Positions 32,048 to 42,102 of a DNA stretch of 64,000 nt are shown here, piece by piece (position 1 is the stretch's first letter; each line of letters begins with the position of its first letter). The DNA comes from Gemmatimonas sp. (GTDB lineage: Bacteria; Gemmatimonadota; Gemmatimonadetes; Gemmatimonadales; Gemmatimonadaceae), in the NCBI GenBank assembly GCA_011390885.1, contig JAABRO010000054.1, positions 62,001-126,000 of the forward strand, read 5' to 3'. Below the pieces are notes generated by a model. It was not told where the DNA came from. It was given only the letters and a program-made list of their open reading frames with translations, and searched no databases. Both the position numbers and the translations under genes were made by a program.

Positions 32048-32839
32048 TCACGGGGCACGCCCCACATGGATGGCGGCGATCCCGAAGCTCACCCGCTGCC
32101 AGGTGATGTCGGTGAAGCCGGCGCCGCGCATGCGATCAGCGAGCGCCTGCTCCGTGGGGAAGTGCGCCACGCTCATGGGCAGGTACGTGTACGCGGAGCC
32201 GTGCCCGCTCACGAGACGCCCCACCGCCGGCAGCACGTGATGGAAGTACGCGTGGTAGCCGGCACGCACGAGGCGCGATGGCGGCGTGCTGAACTCGAGA
32301 ATCACGAATCGGGCCCCGGGCCGCAGGACGCGGCGCACCTCGCGCAGCCCCGCATCGAGGTCGGCCACGTTTCGGATGCCGAACGCGACGATCGCCCCGT
32401 CGAGCGCACCGTCGGCGAACGGCAGCGACAGCGCATCGGCGCCGACGGGCGCCAGGCGGTCGCGCGGCGCCTTGCCGCTGCCGTGCCGCAACATGGGCAC
32501 GGCGAAGTCGGCACCGATCACACGCCCGCTGAACCCCTGCTGCCGCACGAGCATGGCGCCCACGTCGAGCGTGCCGGCACAGAGATCGAGGAAGACGCCC
32601 CCGGGCCGCTCCGTCCACGCGAGCGCGCGCAGCGCCTTGCGCCGCCACGCCCGGTCGATGTTGAGGGAGAGCACATGATTGAGCAGGTCGTAGCGCGGCG
32701 CGATGTCGCTGAACATGCGCTGCACGTACGCGCGCTTCCCTTCACCCGCGGCGGCCGCGGCGGCATCCTGCACGGACGGCGCATCAGCGGCGGATCGAGG
32801 ACGCGCCTCGGGCGGACCGGCTGCAATCGGGGGTACCAT
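32048..32839 (-). CDS. ubiE: Demethylmenaquinone methyltransferase (UbiE/MenG)
   Basis: This is a 263-residue SAM-dependent C-methyltransferase. VQRMFSDIAPRYDLLNHVLS near residue 39 and the SAM-binding DLCAGTLDVG near 86 are typical of UbiE/MenG, as is AFGIRNVADLDAGL near 152. The first 30 residues are Ala/Pro-rich and probably disordered. ATG 32839 is preferred because upstream codons show no similarity. It should methylate the menaquinone precursor as the last step and heads the ubiE-ubiD-ubiA-ubiX operon. It diverges from the sigma factor gene. Confidence 0.92.
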   Translation of the reverse strand: MVPPIAAGPPEARPRSAADAPSVQDAAAAAAGEGKRAYVQRMFSDIAPRYDLLNHVLSLNIDRAWRRKALRALAWTERPGGVFLDLCAGTLDVGAMLVRQQGFSGRVIGADFAVPMLRHGSGKAPRDRLAPVGADALSLPFADGALDGAIVAFGIRNVADLDAGLREVRRVLRPGARFVILEFSTPPSRLVRAGYHAYFHHVLPAVGRLVSGHGSAYTYLPMSVAHFPTEQALADRMRGAGFTDITWQRVSFGIAAIHVGRAP

Positions 32840-32970
32840 CCCGAATACTCGCCGCCCGCGAGCGCCCGAGCAAGCGAGCGGGCGCCTGAACCGCATCGGT
32901 AGTGCGCGATGCCGCAGCGCCCTGTCCGGACAGTGACGACGCATGGCTGGTCTCGTGGGTGCACGGGGGC

Positions 32971-32976
32971 TAGCTT
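32971..32976 (+). promoter_or_regulatory. -10 element of the ECF sigma gene
   Basis: TAGCTT lies 11 nt before ATG 32988, predicting a leader of only about 5 nt. The -35 position (TGGTCT) is poor. Confidence 0.5.
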
Positions 32977-32987
32977 CCCGACGCCCG

Positions 32988-33590
32988 ATGCCTCCCACCG
33001 ACGACCTGGTCTCGCTACCGGACGCCGACGTCGTGCGCCTCGCTCAAGAGGGGCGCGAACGCGCGTTCCGTGAACTCGTACGCCGGTACGAGCGTCCGGT
33101 CTTCTCGCTCGTGTACCGCATGGTGCGCGACCGGGAGACCGCCGAGGACCTTGCGCAGGACGCCTTCATCAAGGTCCTGAACCACATCGATCGGTACAGC
33201 CCCGAGTTCAAGTTCTCGAGCTGGATCTTCAAGATCGCCAACAACGTGGCGATCGATCACCTGCGGCGCCGGCGCATCGATACCATCAGCATGGACGGCT
33301 CGCCCCACGCGGCGAGCGCCTCCGAGATCGAGGCCAGCACCTTCGACATCGCCGCCGAGCAGGAGGATGCGCTCGACGAGCTCGCGGCCAAGGAGCTCGG
33401 GAGCGCCATCGAAGTGGCCATCGGGAAGCTCCGTCCGGAATACCGCTCCTGCATCATGCTGCGGCACGTGGAGGGACGCTCCTACGAGGAGATCGCCTCC
33501 ACCCTCGACCTGCCGCTCGGCACCGTGAAGACCTACATCCACCGCGCCCGGCACGAACTGCGCCGCGCGCTCGAGGACCTCAGGACGTGA
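32988..33590 (+). CDS. ECF-type RNA polymerase sigma factor
   Basis: This is a 200-residue sigma-70 family protein. Region 2 (about 20-95) includes DLAQDAFIKVLNHIDRY and FSSWIFKIANNVAIDHLRRRR, and region 4 (about 135-195) has the helix-turn-helix RSYEEIASTLDLPLGTVKTY. No region 3 is present, as in ECF factors. ATG 32988 follows the TAGCTT hexamer; an in-frame ATG at 32943 would lie upstream of that promoter. The zinc-finger anti-sigma gene follows after about 100 nt. Confidence 0.93.
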   Translation: MPPTDDLVSLPDADVVRLAQEGRERAFRELVRRYERPVFSLVYRMVRDRETAEDLAQDAFIKVLNHIDRYSPEFKFSSWIFKIANNVAIDHLRRRRIDTISMDGSPHAASASEIEASTFDIAAEQEDALDELAAKELGSAIEVAIGKLRPEYRSCIMLRHVEGRSYEEIASTLDLPLGTVKTYIHRARHELRRALEDLRT

Positions 33591-33683
33591 CCGCCGTCAC
33601 CCGCCGGACGTCCCGCCGACAGGCGCCGCGTTCCTTCGCGCCGCTCGTGAAACCCCTCGTCACCGCGGGCCGTACGCCCCGGT

Positions 33684-33690
33684 GGAGGAA
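33684..33690 (+). promoter_or_regulatory. Ribosome binding site fixing the anti-sigma start
   Basis: GGAGGAA ends 3 nt before GTG 33694, a near-perfect Shine-Dalgarno, so the in-frame GTG at 33682 is not the start. Confidence 0.8.
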
Positions 33691-33693
33691 CCT

Positions 33694-34278
33694 GTGCTAG
33701 ACCGACACCTGCGACCAGACGAAATCGACCTGCTCCTCGACCCCGAGGTAGGGTTCGGCGTGCAACCCCTCCGGGCGCACGTCCGGGACTGCCCTGCCTG
33801 TCAGGCGGAGCTGGATCGAGCCCAGGAGATGATCTTCGTGCTCGAAGACATCCCGCACTTCACCCCGTCGGCCAACTTCGCCGACCGGGTGATGCTGCAG
33901 GTGCAGGTCTTCGAGCCGTGGCACGTCGCGGCACGCAACTCGGTGTTGCGCCTCGTGCCCGCCTCGCGTCCGGCACGCGTCGCCGCCGGCGTGGGGCTGG
34001 CTGCCTCGGCGGGCATCATGGTGACGGGCGCCTCATGGGCGCTGAACCAGGCCGACATCGGCGTGCTGGTCGCCAACGTGGGCCTCGAGCGGGCCCGGAC
34101 CGCCGCGTCGGCGGCCGCGTCCGACATCGTGCTGGCAGCCGTGGGCCAGAGCGGCCTCGAGGCCTGGGCCGCCGGTGGTCCCATGGTCGCGGTGGCGGCC
34201 GGCGTTGGATTCGTGGCCGCCGCCGGGGCCGTCGTGACCGGGCTGCGCGCGCTCACCACGCCTCGCCAGCGTCGCTGA
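33694..34278 (+). CDS. Zinc-finger anti-sigma factor, membrane protein
   Basis: This is a 194-residue protein. HVRDCPACQAEL near residues 26-37 is the H-x3-C-x2-C zinc-binding anti-sigma motif that holds the ECF factor. Hydrophobic segments near 88-110 and 150-185 would anchor it in the inner membrane, with an Ala/Val-rich stretch between them. It follows its probable partner sigma factor. The membrane gene downstream begins 2 nt after its stop, so the three form one unit. The signal sensed is not evident. Confidence 0.85.
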   Translation: MLDRHLRPDEIDLLLDPEVGFGVQPLRAHVRDCPACQAELDRAQEMIFVLEDIPHFTPSANFADRVMLQVQVFEPWHVAARNSVLRLVPASRPARVAAGVGLAASAGIMVTGASWALNQADIGVLVANVGLERARTAASAAASDIVLAAVGQSGLEAWAAGGPMVAVAAGVGFVAAAGAVVTGLRALTTPRQRR

Positions 34279-34280
34279 CC

Positions 34281-35198
34281 ATGCGCCGCTTCGCCCGCCT
34301 GCTCACGCTCGTCGGTGCCCTCGCGGCGCTGACCATTCCGTCGCCGCGGGGCGTGCACGCGCAGGGCGTGGCTGACGCCGCCGAGACCGTCGCTGAGGCC
34401 GTAACCACCGCCGACGCCGTTCGTCGGCTCGTGCAGACGGCAGCGGCGCGTGTGGTCGAATCGGTGCGCGCCGTGGCCCCCTCCGCGGTGGACCGTCTCG
34501 ATGGACTGCTGCAGGGGCGCGGGGCCTCGGACGCCGTCGCCCCCGAACCGGCCGGTGCGCGCACCGCCCATGCGTTGCTGCAGGTGACCGGCGTGGCCGT
34601 GATCGGTCTCGTCATCGCCTTGGTCGTGCTGGTCACGGCGCTCGGGCCGCTCGAGGGGGTGATCCGCACCGTCGAGGCCGACGTGAGCGGTGCGTTCTGG
34701 CGCGGGCTGCTCGCCCAGGCGATCGCGCTGCCGATCCTGTCGCTGGTCTTGCTCGGCCTCGCGCTCACCGTGGTGGGATTGCTGCTCGTGCCCATCGTGC
34801 TGCTCGGCGCGACCGTGGCCGGGGCGGGGATCGGCACGCTCGGTGTGCTGGCGCTGGCCGCCGTGATCGGCCGCGCCCGCGCCGTCGACGAATCGGCCCG
34901 CAGCCGCGCCCGACTGCTGCGGGCGCTGCTCTCCGGCTACGCCGTGGTGTGGCTCCCGTGGCTCGCGGCCGCCCTGCTCGTGGCCGTGCCCGTGCTCGGC
35001 CTCACCACGCGCATCGTCGCGCTGGCGAGCACGTGGGTGCTGCTCACGGTCGGCATCGGCGCCGTGATCCGCTCGCGTGGCGGGGTGCGGGTGCCCGATC
35101 TGCCGACCGCGCCTGCAATCGGGGGAAAGCCGGCCAAGCAGCCCGACTGGTCCACTCCCACGCCAGTGGCCGGCGTGGTCGCGGCGCCGCGGCAGTAG
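34281..35198 (+). CDS. Multi-pass membrane protein of the sigma/anti-sigma operon
   Basis: This is a 305-residue protein with a signal peptide (cleavage near VHAQ, residue 28), a soluble segment to about 95 and then five or so hydrophobic helices between about 98 and 275. The tail is Pro-rich. GATVAGAGIGTLGVLALAAV near 175 is a Gly-rich membrane stretch. I do not recognise a family. Position directly behind the anti-sigma gene suggests a target of, or accessory to, that stress response. The 3' end faces the SAM hydrolase gene. Confidence 0.65.
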   Translation: MRRFARLLTLVGALAALTIPSPRGVHAQGVADAAETVAEAVTTADAVRRLVQTAAARVVESVRAVAPSAVDRLDGLLQGRGASDAVAPEPAGARTAHALLQVTGVAVIGLVIALVVLVTALGPLEGVIRTVEADVSGAFWRGLLAQAIALPILSLVLLGLALTVVGLLLVPIVLLGATVAGAGIGTLGVLALAAVIGRARAVDESARSRARLLRALLSGYAVVWLPWLAAALLVAVPVLGLTTRIVALASTWVLLTVGIGAVIRSRGGVRVPDLPTAPAIGGKPAKQPDWSTPTPVAGVVAAPRQ

Positions 35199-35210
35199 TC
35201 CTCAGCCTCC

Positions 35211-35978
35211 TCAGCCCCCACGCCGATGCGTGGGGTGCCAGATCACCGTGGCCCCCCGCGCCAGGTGCAGCGCCGAGGCCGCGCTGCCGTTCCGCACCGC
35301 CACCTCGAGCAAGCCGCTGGAGCCGATCACGCCCACGCGTGTTCCCTCCGCCACCTCGGCGTACGTGCGCACGACCGGCAGCATGGTGCCCGCCACCTCC
35401 AGCCACCCATCGGCCCGAGCGTAGAGGTTGGTGACCGCGTTGCCGAAACGGTCGATGGTGAGCACCTCCCCCTGCACCGCGCCATCGGCCCGCTTGAGCG
35501 GCTCCGGGGTGCGGCGACGCACCGGCTGCAGCACGGGTTCTCCGAGCTCGTGCAGGGGTGTGCCGGCGGCGAGCCGTGCGGCTGCCGGCGCGAACACATC
35601 GCGGCCGTGGAAGGTGGGCGCAGCGTTCGGCGGCACCGGCAGCGCGACCGCCCGCGCGTCGAGCGCGAACAGCGCGGGCGACAGCACGCCGTTGTCGGGC
35701 CCCACGAGAAAGCGGCCGTCGCTCTCGATGGCGAGCGCCGCGCGCTCGCTGCCCACCCCCGGATCGATCACCGCCACGTGCACCGTGCCCGCCGGGAAGC
35801 GCCGCCAGTAGCGCGCGAGCGCGAGCCGCGCCCCGTCGATGTCCTGCGGCGCGACCTCGTGCGAGATGTCCACCAGCACGCAACCGGGCGCGTGCGACAG
35901 CAGCACCCCCTTGAGCTCACCGACGTAGCCGTCGGCGGTGCCGAAGTCGGTGAGCAGCGTGACCAGGCGGCCGGTCAT
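35211..35978 (-). CDS. SAM hydrolase (DUF62, S-adenosyl-L-methionine hydroxide adenosyltransferase)
   Basis: This is a 255-residue member of the fluorinase/chlorinase-like family. LLTDFGTADGYVGELKG near residue 7, DISHEVAPQD near 38, VIDPGVGSER near 72, VGPDNGVLSP near 90 and FHGRDVFAPAAA near 123 are signatures. Most bacterial members hydrolyse SAM to adenosine and methionine. The Asp of LTDFG and the HGRD segment are kept. ATG 35978 sits 44 nt after the mrp stop, so co-transcription is likely. Codons upstream of this ATG are non-coding. Confidence 0.9.
   Translation of the reverse strand: MTGRLVTLLTDFGTADGYVGELKGVLLSHAPGCVLVDISHEVAPQDIDGARLALARYWRRFPAGTVHVAVIDPGVGSERAALAIESDGRFLVGPDNGVLSPALFALDARAVALPVPPNAAPTFHGRDVFAPAAARLAAGTPLHELGEPVLQPVRRRTPEPLKRADGAVQGEVLTIDRFGNAVTNLYARADGWLEVAGTMLPVVRTYAEVAEGTRVGVIGSSGLLEVAVRNGSAASALHLARGATVIWHPTHRRGG
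35216..35235. terminator. Stem-loop between convergent genes
   Basis: CCCCACGC, a 4-nt loop and GCGTGGGG form an 8-bp stem inside the last codons of the SAM hydrolase gene and 18 nt past the membrane gene stop. It can serve both directions, but neither side has a T-run. Confidence 0.5.
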
Positions 35979-36022
35979 GGGCGATGCGCTCCTCGCTGGC
36001 GCGGAGAGTGGCGACCGGGTGC

Positions 36023-37171
36023 TCAGCCGGCGACGGCGGCCGCGCCCCAGCGCGCGTCCATGCGCGCGACCACGTTCTCGGCGATCGCGCGGATCGCCTT
36101 CGAGGCCTTGGCCTCCGGCTCGGCGACCACGAGCGGACGTCCGGTGTCGCCTCCCTCCTGGATGCGCGGATCGACCGGCACCTGCCCCAGCAGGGGCAGG
36201 TCGGTTTCCTCGGCGAGGCGCTGCCCGCCGCCGGTCCCGAAGAGCGCGATCGGCTTGCCCGTCTCCGGGTTCTCGAACCACGACATGTTCTCGATGATGC
36301 CCAGCACCGGCACCGACACGCGCTCGAACATCTTCACGCCGCGGAGCGCATCGCCCACGGCCACCTGCTGCGGCGTGGTCACGATCACCGCGCCGTGCAC
36401 CGATGTGGCCTGCACCAGCGAGAGCTGCGCGTCACCGGTGCCCGGCGGCATGTCCACGAGGAAGTAGTCGAGCTGCCCCCAGTTCACGTCACGCAGGAAC
36501 TGCGTGATGATCTTCATCACGATCGGACCACGCCAGATCGCCGGCTGCTCCTTCTCGATGAGGAAGCCGATCGACATGACCTTGATGCCGTGCGCCTCGA
36601 GCGGAATGATCTTCTCGTCGCGCACGGCGGGCGCGGCGTCCACGCCCAGCATGAGCGGCAGGTTGGGGCCGTACACGTCGGCGTCCATGATGCCCACGCG
36701 CGCGCCGCGCTGTGCGAGCGCGATCGCGAGGTTCACCGCCATCGTGGACTTGCCGACGCCGCCCTTGCCCGACGAGACGGCAATGATGCGACCGAGCTGC
36801 GGGTAGGCCACCTGCGGCGGCGGTGCCACGTTGCGCGCGGCAGCCGGCGGCGCGGTGTCCACCACGGGCAGGGCCCGCGATGGCTTGGGCGCCGGGGGCG
36901 GGGGAGGCGGCGCGTTGCGCTCGTACTGCGCCGGGTCCTTCACGTCCACGCGTACGTCGGTCACGCCAGCCACCGTCTGCACGGCGTCGCGCACTTCGCG
37001 CACGAGGTTGGCGTCGTCGGCCGCGGAGAGCAGCACGGTGAGGCGCACCTTGCCGTCGAGCGTGGTGCCGATGTCGCGGACGGCTTCGGCAGTGAGGACA
37101 TCGGTGCCGAGCCGGGGATGCGCCACGCCCTGCAGGGCGGTCGCAATGCGTTCCTGAAGCGTCTGGGTCAT
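36023..37171 (-). CDS. mrp: Mrp/NBP35-type Fe-S cluster carrier ATPase
   Basis: This is a 382-residue P-loop ATPase. An N-terminal MIP18/DUF59-like domain (about 1-95) precedes a Pro-rich linker. The deviant Walker A GKGGVGKSTMAVNLA lies near residue 134, with VDMPPGTGDAQLSLVQ near 250. ApbC/Mrp proteins carry Fe-S clusters to apo-enzymes. The usual CxxC near the C-terminus is not evident here, as far as I can see. It has its own near-consensus leaderless promoter. The SAM hydrolase gene follows. Confidence 0.92.
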   Translation of the reverse strand: MTQTLQERIATALQGVAHPRLGTDVLTAEAVRDIGTTLDGKVRLTVLLSAADDANLVREVRDAVQTVAGVTDVRVDVKDPAQYERNAPPPPPPAPKPSRALPVVDTAPPAAARNVAPPPQVAYPQLGRIIAVSSGKGGVGKSTMAVNLAIALAQRGARVGIMDADVYGPNLPLMLGVDAAPAVRDEKIIPLEAHGIKVMSIGFLIEKEQPAIWRGPIVMKIITQFLRDVNWGQLDYFLVDMPPGTGDAQLSLVQATSVHGAVIVTTPQQVAVGDALRGVKMFERVSVPVLGIIENMSWFENPETGKPIALFGTGGGQRLAEETDLPLLGQVPVDPRIQEGGDTGRPLVVAEPEAKASKAIRAIAENVVARMDARWGAAAVAG

Positions 37172-37177
37172 GCAGGC

Positions 37178-37206
37178 AAACTATCGGGACCGCGGGACGG
37201 GTCCAA
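37178..37206 (-). promoter_or_regulatory. Promoter of mrp (leaderless type)
   Basis: On the minus strand TTGGAC (37206-37201), a 17-nt spacer and TAGTTT (37183-37178) are followed by 6 nt and the ATG. Confidence 0.75.
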
Positions 37207-37245
37207 GGCGGCGCACGGCCCCGACGGGCCGGTGGCCGGAGGCGA

Positions 37246-38316
37246 TCAGCCGTTGGCGACCGGCACCGAGGCGAGGTAGGCGCGCGCGGCCGCGATGACC
37301 AGCCGCTCGGTGTCCTCGAGCGTGCCCACGAGCAGCGCGCCTGACGCCTTTACGTGACCACCGCCGCCGAACTGTCGCGCGAGCTGCTGTGCGTCCACGT
37401 TGCCCGTGCTGCGGAACGACACCTTCACCTTGCCGTGTCCGAGGTCGCGGAACAGCAGCGCGAGCCGCGTGCCGGCCACCGAGCGCGGATGCTCGACCAG
37501 GCCATCGACGTCGTCGGTGGTGGCGCCGGTGCGGTGCACGACTTCGTACGGCAGCGAGATCCAGCTCAGCCCGATGGTGGAGTCGATCTGCAGGGTGCCG
37601 AGCGCCTCGCGCAACAGGTGCAGCCGCGACGGCTTGACCTGCGCGTAGATGCGCCGGTACATGGACTCCGGCGCAACGCCAGCGGCGAGCAGCGCGGCGG
37701 CGACGGCGTGGGCGCGCGGCGAGGTGTTGCTGAACCGGAAACCGCCGGTGTCGGTGAGCAGCGCGCAGTACAGCGACTCAGCGATCGCCGGCGTGATCTC
37801 GAGGCCGAGCGTGCGTGCCAGGTCGAACACGAGCTCGCCCGTGGCGCAGGCAGCCGTGTCGGCGTACGTGACGTGCCCGATGGGCTCGTCCCCCGGCATG
37901 TGGTGGTCGATCACGCCGATCGGCACCGACAGCGCGCGCACGGCATCGGCGAGCACACCGAGCCGGCGCACGTCGTTGATGTCGAGCACGAGCAGCAGGT
38001 CGATGCCCGCCAGCGCCTCCACGCCCCGTGCGGTGGCGTCTTCCACGTCGTCGCCGAGCAGGAACTCGAAGAGCGCCGGCCACGGCGTGGGATTCACGAT
38101 GCGCACGTGCATGCCGCGCTGCGCGAGCAGCCGCGCGAGCGCCGCCTCGGAGCCGCACCCGTCGCCGTCGGCGTTCAAGTGCGTGGACAGCGCCACGGTC
38201 GCCCCCGGCACGAGCAACGGCTCGAGTTCGCGAATCGCGTCGATGCGAGACCGCGGCACCGAGAACAGGTCCTCGATCACGGCGTTGTCAGCGGGCGTGC
38301 GGGAGGGGGCGTACAC
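37246..38316 (-). CDS. nrnA: Bifunctional oligoribonuclease/pAp phosphatase (DHH family)
   Basis: This is a 356-residue DHH/DHHA1 phosphoesterase. HLNADGDGCGSE near residue 46, the DHHMPGD motif near 138 and DTGGFRFSNTS near 192 bind Mn2+. The C-terminal DHHA1 domain ends with GGGGHVKASGA near 322. It clears nano-RNAs and 3'-phosphoadenosine 5'-phosphate. GTG 38316 lies 6 nt after the guaB stop, so it is co-transcribed with guaB. Confidence 0.9.
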   Translation of the reverse strand: MYAPSRTPADNAVIEDLFSVPRSRIDAIRELEPLLVPGATVALSTHLNADGDGCGSEAALARLLAQRGMHVRIVNPTPWPALFEFLLGDDVEDATARGVEALAGIDLLLVLDINDVRRLGVLADAVRALSVPIGVIDHHMPGDEPIGHVTYADTAACATGELVFDLARTLGLEITPAIAESLYCALLTDTGGFRFSNTSPRAHAVAAALLAAGVAPESMYRRIYAQVKPSRLHLLREALGTLQIDSTIGLSWISLPYEVVHRTGATTDDVDGLVEHPRSVAGTRLALLFRDLGHGKVKVSFRSTGNVDAQQLARQFGGGGHVKASGALLVGTLEDTERLVIAAARAYLASVPVANG

Positions 38317-38322
38317 GCGAGG

Positions 38323-39951
<1,629 letters not shown>

Positions 39952-40356
39952 CTAGCGGCGCCCCACGAGGCGGCTGAGCCGCTTGCCGGTGCGCCCAGGG
40001 AGAAAGAACGCGGCCGCGCCGACGGCCGCGGCCAGCGACGCATCGGAGAGCGCGCGCGGGTCGCCGCGCCAGTAGCGCAGCACCACATCGCGACCGGCCC
40101 GTTTCACGAGCCGCTGCACCGCCGCCACCAGCAGGAAGACGTCGTCCGCCTGCCCGAGGAACGGGATGAAGTCGGGCACGAAGTCGAGCGGGCTGATGAT
40201 GTACGCCATGGCGCCGACCACCAGCACCCGGTCGAGCATGGACACCCGCCGATCGGTCATGAGGCCGGCGAGCAGACGCAGGAACGAGGGGAGCTGCCGG
40301 ATGGTGCCGAGCACCGTGCGGCGGGCGCCGGTGCGCGGCGCGGTGATTGGACTCAC
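39952..40356 (-). CDS. DUF1232 (YkvA-like) membrane protein
   Basis: This is a 134-residue protein. The DUF1232 core near residues 42-75 ([19 protein letters not shown]) is unmistakable, with a probable membrane segment overlapping it and an Arg-rich C-terminus. The family has no settled function. GTG 40356 overlaps the stop of the upstream gene (GTGA). It is the last gene of a three-gene unit with the M15 peptidase. Confidence 0.88.
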   Translation of the reverse strand: MSPITAPRTGARRTVLGTIRQLPSFLRLLAGLMTDRRVSMLDRVLVVGAMAYIISPLDFVPDFIPFLGQADDVFLLVAAVQRLVKRAGRDVVLRYWRGDPRALSDASLAAAVGAAAFFLPGRTGKRLSRLVGRR

Positions 40357-40826
40357 GCCGCACCTCCGGTCGGCGTCGCGCCACCCGGCGGGGCGGCCGG
40401 CGGTGTCGGCGGCGTGCCACTGGCCGAGGCACTCGGCGCCGCGCCGGCGGGTGCACCGGCGGACGCACCCGACGCCGGCGTGGTCATGATCCGCTGCGCC
40501 GTGGAGCCGACTTCGCCGGCCACGGCCATGCCAACCGACGCGACGTCGGACGCCACCGACATGCCGGCCGCGGCCACGCCGCCGAGCACGCCGACGGCCT
40601 TGTTCAGCAGGCCCATCGTCTCGGCGACCGTGCCCGCGGCCACGCCACCCACACGCAGCCGGTCTTCCACCCCTTCGGAGAAGCGCTGCAGGAGCGAGAC
40701 GGGGGTCGGCGCCTTCTCGGCGTACTTGCTCTCCAGGAAATCGACGTAGTCGAGCACCTGATAGCCACGCTCGTCACTCAGCGTGTCGAGCTTGCGGAGG
40801 ATCCGGTCACGCAGACTGACGTTCAT
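40353..40826 (-). CDS. Hypothetical protein with disordered tail
   Basis: This is a 157-residue protein. The first 40 residues (MNVSLRDRILRKLDTLSDER and on) form charged helices resembling small DUF2281-like domains, followed by an Ala/Val/Gly-rich amphipathic region (about 60-110) and a Pro/Ala/Gly-rich tail. I recognise no enzyme motif. It starts 6 nt after the M15 gene stop and overlaps the DUF1232 gene, so its role should be sought with those two. Confidence 0.65.
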   Translation of the reverse strand: MNVSLRDRILRKLDTLSDERGYQVLDYVDFLESKYAEKAPTPVSLLQRFSEGVEDRLRVGGVAAGTVAETMGLLNKAVGVLGGVAAAGMSVASDVASVGMAVAGEVGSTAQRIMTTPASGASAGAPAGAAPSASASGTPPTPPAAPPGGATPTGGAA

Positions 40827-40832
40827 GCACCC

Positions 40833-41900
40833 TCACCCGCGCCAGCGCTTGCGTTCGCCGCGCGCATCGATGTGGACGTAGGGCGTGGGCCAGCGCGGAC
40901 TGGAGTAGACCCCCAGGCCGCCGGCCAGCTCGGGATGCAGCTGCTCGATCCACTCGACCGCGCGCTCCACCCGATACGCATCGAAAATCGTGAACTTGCC
41001 GTCACCGTCGGCATCGATCGCCACGTCGGTGGCATCGCCGTACATGTGCCGCGAGTCGCGCGCCGAGCCTTCGACGCCGGCGTTGTGCAGCGGTGTGCGA
41101 AAGCCGCTGTGCACGCGCACATCGAAGAGGATCTGATCATCGCCGCGACGGCGCGCGAGTTCCGCCAGCACCAGCTCGATCTTGTCCACCACGCGCGGAT
41201 CGATGGCCACGTAGCGCGGCCAGCGGGTCTGCGCATCGTGCGTGAGAAAGTCGGAGACCTTGAGGTGCGTGGAGACCGGCATCTCCGCGTGTTCCGCCGT
41301 CACCTCGACGAATCCGGGCGGCCGCTCGAACCGTTCGCGGTCGGCCGACCACTCCGCCGGGTAACTGCCGATGCGATAGCCGTTGAGCGTGCCGCCCAGC
41401 TTGCGCTCGAAAGGCACCAGAACGGCAACCTTGGGCTCGTCCAGACGCTGCACTTCGCCGCCGCGGGCCAGCTGCAGCTCGTAGATGCCCGGCGTGAGCG
41501 GCACCAGCAGTTCCGTTTCCGTGAGCGCGCGCGCCACATCGCCGCTCTCGTCGGTGCCCACGCGCATCCACTGGTACGTGTACCCGCCGGGGTTGCCGCG
41601 GATCTCGAGCGGATACGCGAGTGCCTCGCCAGCCCGCACGAAGTGCATGCGCAGATGCCCACTCTGGCCGAACGCTTCCCTCGCCGTCTCGACACTCGCC
41701 ACCTCGGGCGCGCGCGGTGCCATCGGCTCGGCGCGCATGGCGCCGGCCGGCTCGTACCACCACAGCGCCGCGATCGACGCAGCGCCGGTCAGGCCCAACA
41801 GCAATCGCCGGTTCACGAAGCCACGGCGCCCCTTGGGGAGCTCCGCCGCCCCGAGAGCGCGATGGCGCCAGGTGGACACGCGATCAGACGAAGAGTTCAC
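40833..41900 (-). CDS. M15/DUF882-type peptidoglycan peptidase, membrane-anchored
   Basis: This is a 355-residue protein. A hydrophobic segment near residues 32-47 anchors or exports it. A central beta-rich region (about 70-210) is unassigned. The C-terminal domain carries VHSGFRTPLHN near 267, SRHMYGDATDVAID near 285 and PYVHID near 343. The His, Asp and His of the last two motifs form the zinc site of M15-like D-Ala-D-Ala peptidases. It probably cuts peptidoglycan cross-links or stem peptides in the periplasm. The GTG start could also lie slightly downstream. Confidence 0.8.
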   Translation of the reverse strand: MNSSSDRVSTWRHRALGAAELPKGRRGFVNRRLLLGLTGAASIAALWWYEPAGAMRAEPMAPRAPEVASVETAREAFGQSGHLRMHFVRAGEALAYPLEIRGNPGGYTYQWMRVGTDESGDVARALTETELLVPLTPGIYELQLARGGEVQRLDEPKVAVLVPFERKLGGTLNGYRIGSYPAEWSADRERFERPPGFVEVTAEHAEMPVSTHLKVSDFLTHDAQTRWPRYVAIDPRVVDKIELVLAELARRRGDDQILFDVRVHSGFRTPLHNAGVEGSARDSRHMYGDATDVAIDADGDGKFTIFDAYRVERAVEWIEQLHPELAGGLGVYSSPRWPTPYVHIDARGERKRWRG

Positions 41901-42011
41901 GGAAACCGAAGAGTCGAGGATCGGGACAGCGGGGTGGCGCGGCGCATCGGTGCGCGGCGGCCGCCAGGTCCTGTCTCATGACGATCCAGCACCGCCCGAG
42001 GGCATACCGGA

Positions 42012-42017
42012 AAGCTA
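42012..42017 (-). promoter_or_regulatory. Possible -10 element upstream of the M15 operon
   Basis: TAGCTT on the minus strand lies 6 nt before an ATG that opens only a 9-codon frame. The M15 start is about 110 nt further on, so either a short upstream peptide is made or this ATG is not used. Confidence 0.4.
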
Positions 42018-42102
42018 GTCGGATCGAACCCGGGATTGACGGTGGGATACCCGCCGCGTCCGACCTTCGGTCCACCGGGGAGCCGCCAGCGTCAACGACG
42101 CG

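Noticed and set aside
30380-32902. An 840-codon plus-strand frame over ubiA, ubiD and ubiE
   Set aside because: Antisense to a conserved operon with coupled starts and stops; composition is shadow-like.
42018-42040. A tRNA T-arm-like GGTTCGATCC on the minus strand
   Set aside because: The arms do not pair properly and no acceptor, D or anticodon arm fits around it, so I do not call a tRNA or an attachment-site remnant.
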